From: DATFVA01 sp963832715 | GTDB lineage: Bacteria > Bacteroidota > Ignavibacteria > Ignavibacteriales > Ignavibacteriaceae | Direction: 5' to 3' | Assembly: GCA_963832715.1 (NCBI GenBank) | Contig: CAWHVB010000007.1 | Coordinates: forward strand, 124,001 to 188,000 | Length of the DNA: 64,000 nt | Shown: in pieces, positions 63,181-64,000 of the stretch | Layout: each line of letters begins with the position of its first letter | Position numbering within the stretch: position 1 is the first letter of the stretch | Translations under genes and position numbers: made by a program | The notes under the pieces: model-generated | What the model was told of the DNA's origin: nothing | Databases searched by the model: none | The model's input: only the letters and a program-made list of their open reading frames with translations

Positions 63181-64000
63181 GGGAGACGTCCAGGTTGCTC
63201 CTAAATTACTGGAACGGAAAACACCGTTATCGGTTGCAGCCATCGGCTGATCGCCTTTAAACCCGAAATTATGAGCCTGCTCGTGAGGGAGCACCACCTG
63301 CCAGTTATCACCTCCGTCAGAAGAATAACTGACACCATAGTATTCTGTATAACCCTCAGCCTTCCAGGTTGCTCCCCATATAGAACCGTTAGCCTGGTCA
63401 TATCCAAGCGCAACAACAAAGTTTCCGCATATAGGATTTGGCTGGTTTAAGTGAGTATATTTTGTCCATGACGGATATTGAGCATCGGCATCGGTAGTTT
63501 TATTGATTCCATTAGCTGTGCCCACATAAATAGTTGAGTCATCTTTAGCGGTAATAGAAAATAAACGGTGGTTCAGCCAGCCTTGACCGAAATTGCCGGA
63601 AGAAGGCGATAATGCATATTTAATAGTGTCGTCCGGACTAATAGAATTGAGACTATCAGATGGGAGAAGAATTCTCTGCCAGGTTTGGCCCATATCCGTA
63701 CTTCTTCTTATGCCGCCGGCAAAGGATGCAATCCATATAGCATTAGGAGTGAAAGCAATATCATAAACGAGGTTTTGAATAGATACGGTTACCGGTAAAG
63801 CCCTTACCTTCGGGGCCTGCACACCATCATTTATTCCATATACAATAGATGAATCTCTGGGATCATCCAGAGGCTGAGGAACTGAATGCCACGTTGCCCC
63901 GTTATCGCTCGTATAATGCAGACCCGATCCTTCGGGAAGAGTTGATCCTCCGCTGACTTCTTTTGAATGTGCAGTCGAAGCCCAGACTATGTGGTGGTAT
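63169..64000 (-). CDS. Secreted BNR/Asp-box propeller protein, T9SS cargo (5' end outside window)
   Basis: The frame is open from the right edge to a stop at 63169 (277 codons); the N-terminus with signal peptide is missing. Asp-box repeats 'YTSDNGATW', 'RSTDMGQTWQ', 'YSSDGGDNWQ' and 'RSSNLGATW' are typical of sialidase-like or VPS10-like propellers, which bind glycans or make extracellular platforms. No catalytic Arg or Tyr can be placed. The stop near 63169 is caused by an apparent frameshift at about 63178-63184, since coding sequence continues in another frame. It lies upstream of the two PorV-like genes on the same strand. Confidence 0.85.
   Translation of the reverse strand, partial: YHHIVWASTAHSKEVSGGSTLPEGSGLHYTSDNGATWHSVPQPLDDPRDSSIVYGINDGVQAPKVRALPVTVSIQNLVYDIAFTPNAIWIASFAGGIRRSTDMGQTWQRILLPSDSLNSISPDDTIKYALSPSSGNFGQGWLNHRLFSITAKDDSTIYVGTANGINKTTDADAQYPSWTKYTHLNQPNPICGNFVVALGYDQANGSIWGATWKAEGYTEYYGVSYSSDGGDNWQVVLPHEQAHNFGFKGDQPMAATDNGVFRSSNLGATWTSPRFD

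Noticed and set aside
1..64000. CRISPR arrays, rRNA operons, prophage or insertion sequences
   Set aside because: No regularly spaced direct repeats, no rRNA-like stretches and no transposase, integrase or phage structural genes were seen.

Overview
The window looks like chromosome from a Gram-negative bacterium of the Ignavibacteria/Chlorobi-Bacteroidota lineage. Several long secreted proteins end in a type IX secretion (T9SS) C-terminal sorting domain of the 'YPNPFNPST' type, two PorV/PorQ-like outer-membrane proteins are present, and most exported proteins have short signal peptides ending in Q or SQ. No rRNA, tRNA, CRISPR array, insertion sequence or phage module was recognised.

Layout. 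1-4841 (minus): a beta-helix protein cut by the window edge, a DUF1801 protein, a secreted alpha/beta hydrolase and two secreted proteins of unknown function. 4931-9134 (minus): a regulatory operon with a sigma-54 response regulator, a membrane PAS protein fused (across an apparent frameshift) to a SpoIIE/RsbU-type PP2C phosphatase, and a membrane histidine kinase whose sensory half is homologous to that of the phosphatase. 9135-9801: a regulatory gap with a near-consensus -24/-12 sigma-54 promoter and candidate activator dyads. 9802-31712 (plus): a MacAB-like array of one HlyD adaptor, two ATPases and six full-length paralogous FtsX/MacB-type permeases. Between the permeases lie a small soluble protein, a PQQ-type beta-propeller, a secreted alpha/beta hydrolase, and a chimera in which the remnant of a seventh permease is fused in frame to another hydrolase. 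The simplest model is that the kinase/phosphatase/regulator operon controls this array through the sigma-54 promoter.

31820-39563: an aldo/keto reductase, two T9SS cargo proteins (FG-GAP repeat and delta-propeller-like), a DUF971 protein with an rRNA-type SpoU methyltransferase, and an NfeD protease. 40118-50017 (minus): housekeeping genes tgt-yajC-ribBA, a CorC-type CBS transporter, a UbiA-type prenyltransferase, an acyl-CoA mutase large subunit, and an overlapping thyA-folA-mutL operon. 50099-59446: a surface-polysaccharide cluster with a glycerate kinase, four glycosyltransferases, an asparagine-synthetase-like amidotransferase, a Wzx-type flippase and a FemAB/GNAT-like transferase. 59585-60638: an MNT-HEPN toxin-antitoxin pair with a tandem palindromic operator. 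60754-64000 (minus): two PorV/PorQ proteins downstream of a T9SS cargo gene that runs off the right edge.

At least five apparent single-base frameshifts occur (about 7040-7070, 33467-33480, 49079-49082, 62890-62912, 63178-63184). One splits folA next to an intact thyA, and folA should be essential. Uncorrected consensus errors are therefore as likely as real gene decay, and the split genes should be read as single genes until checked.
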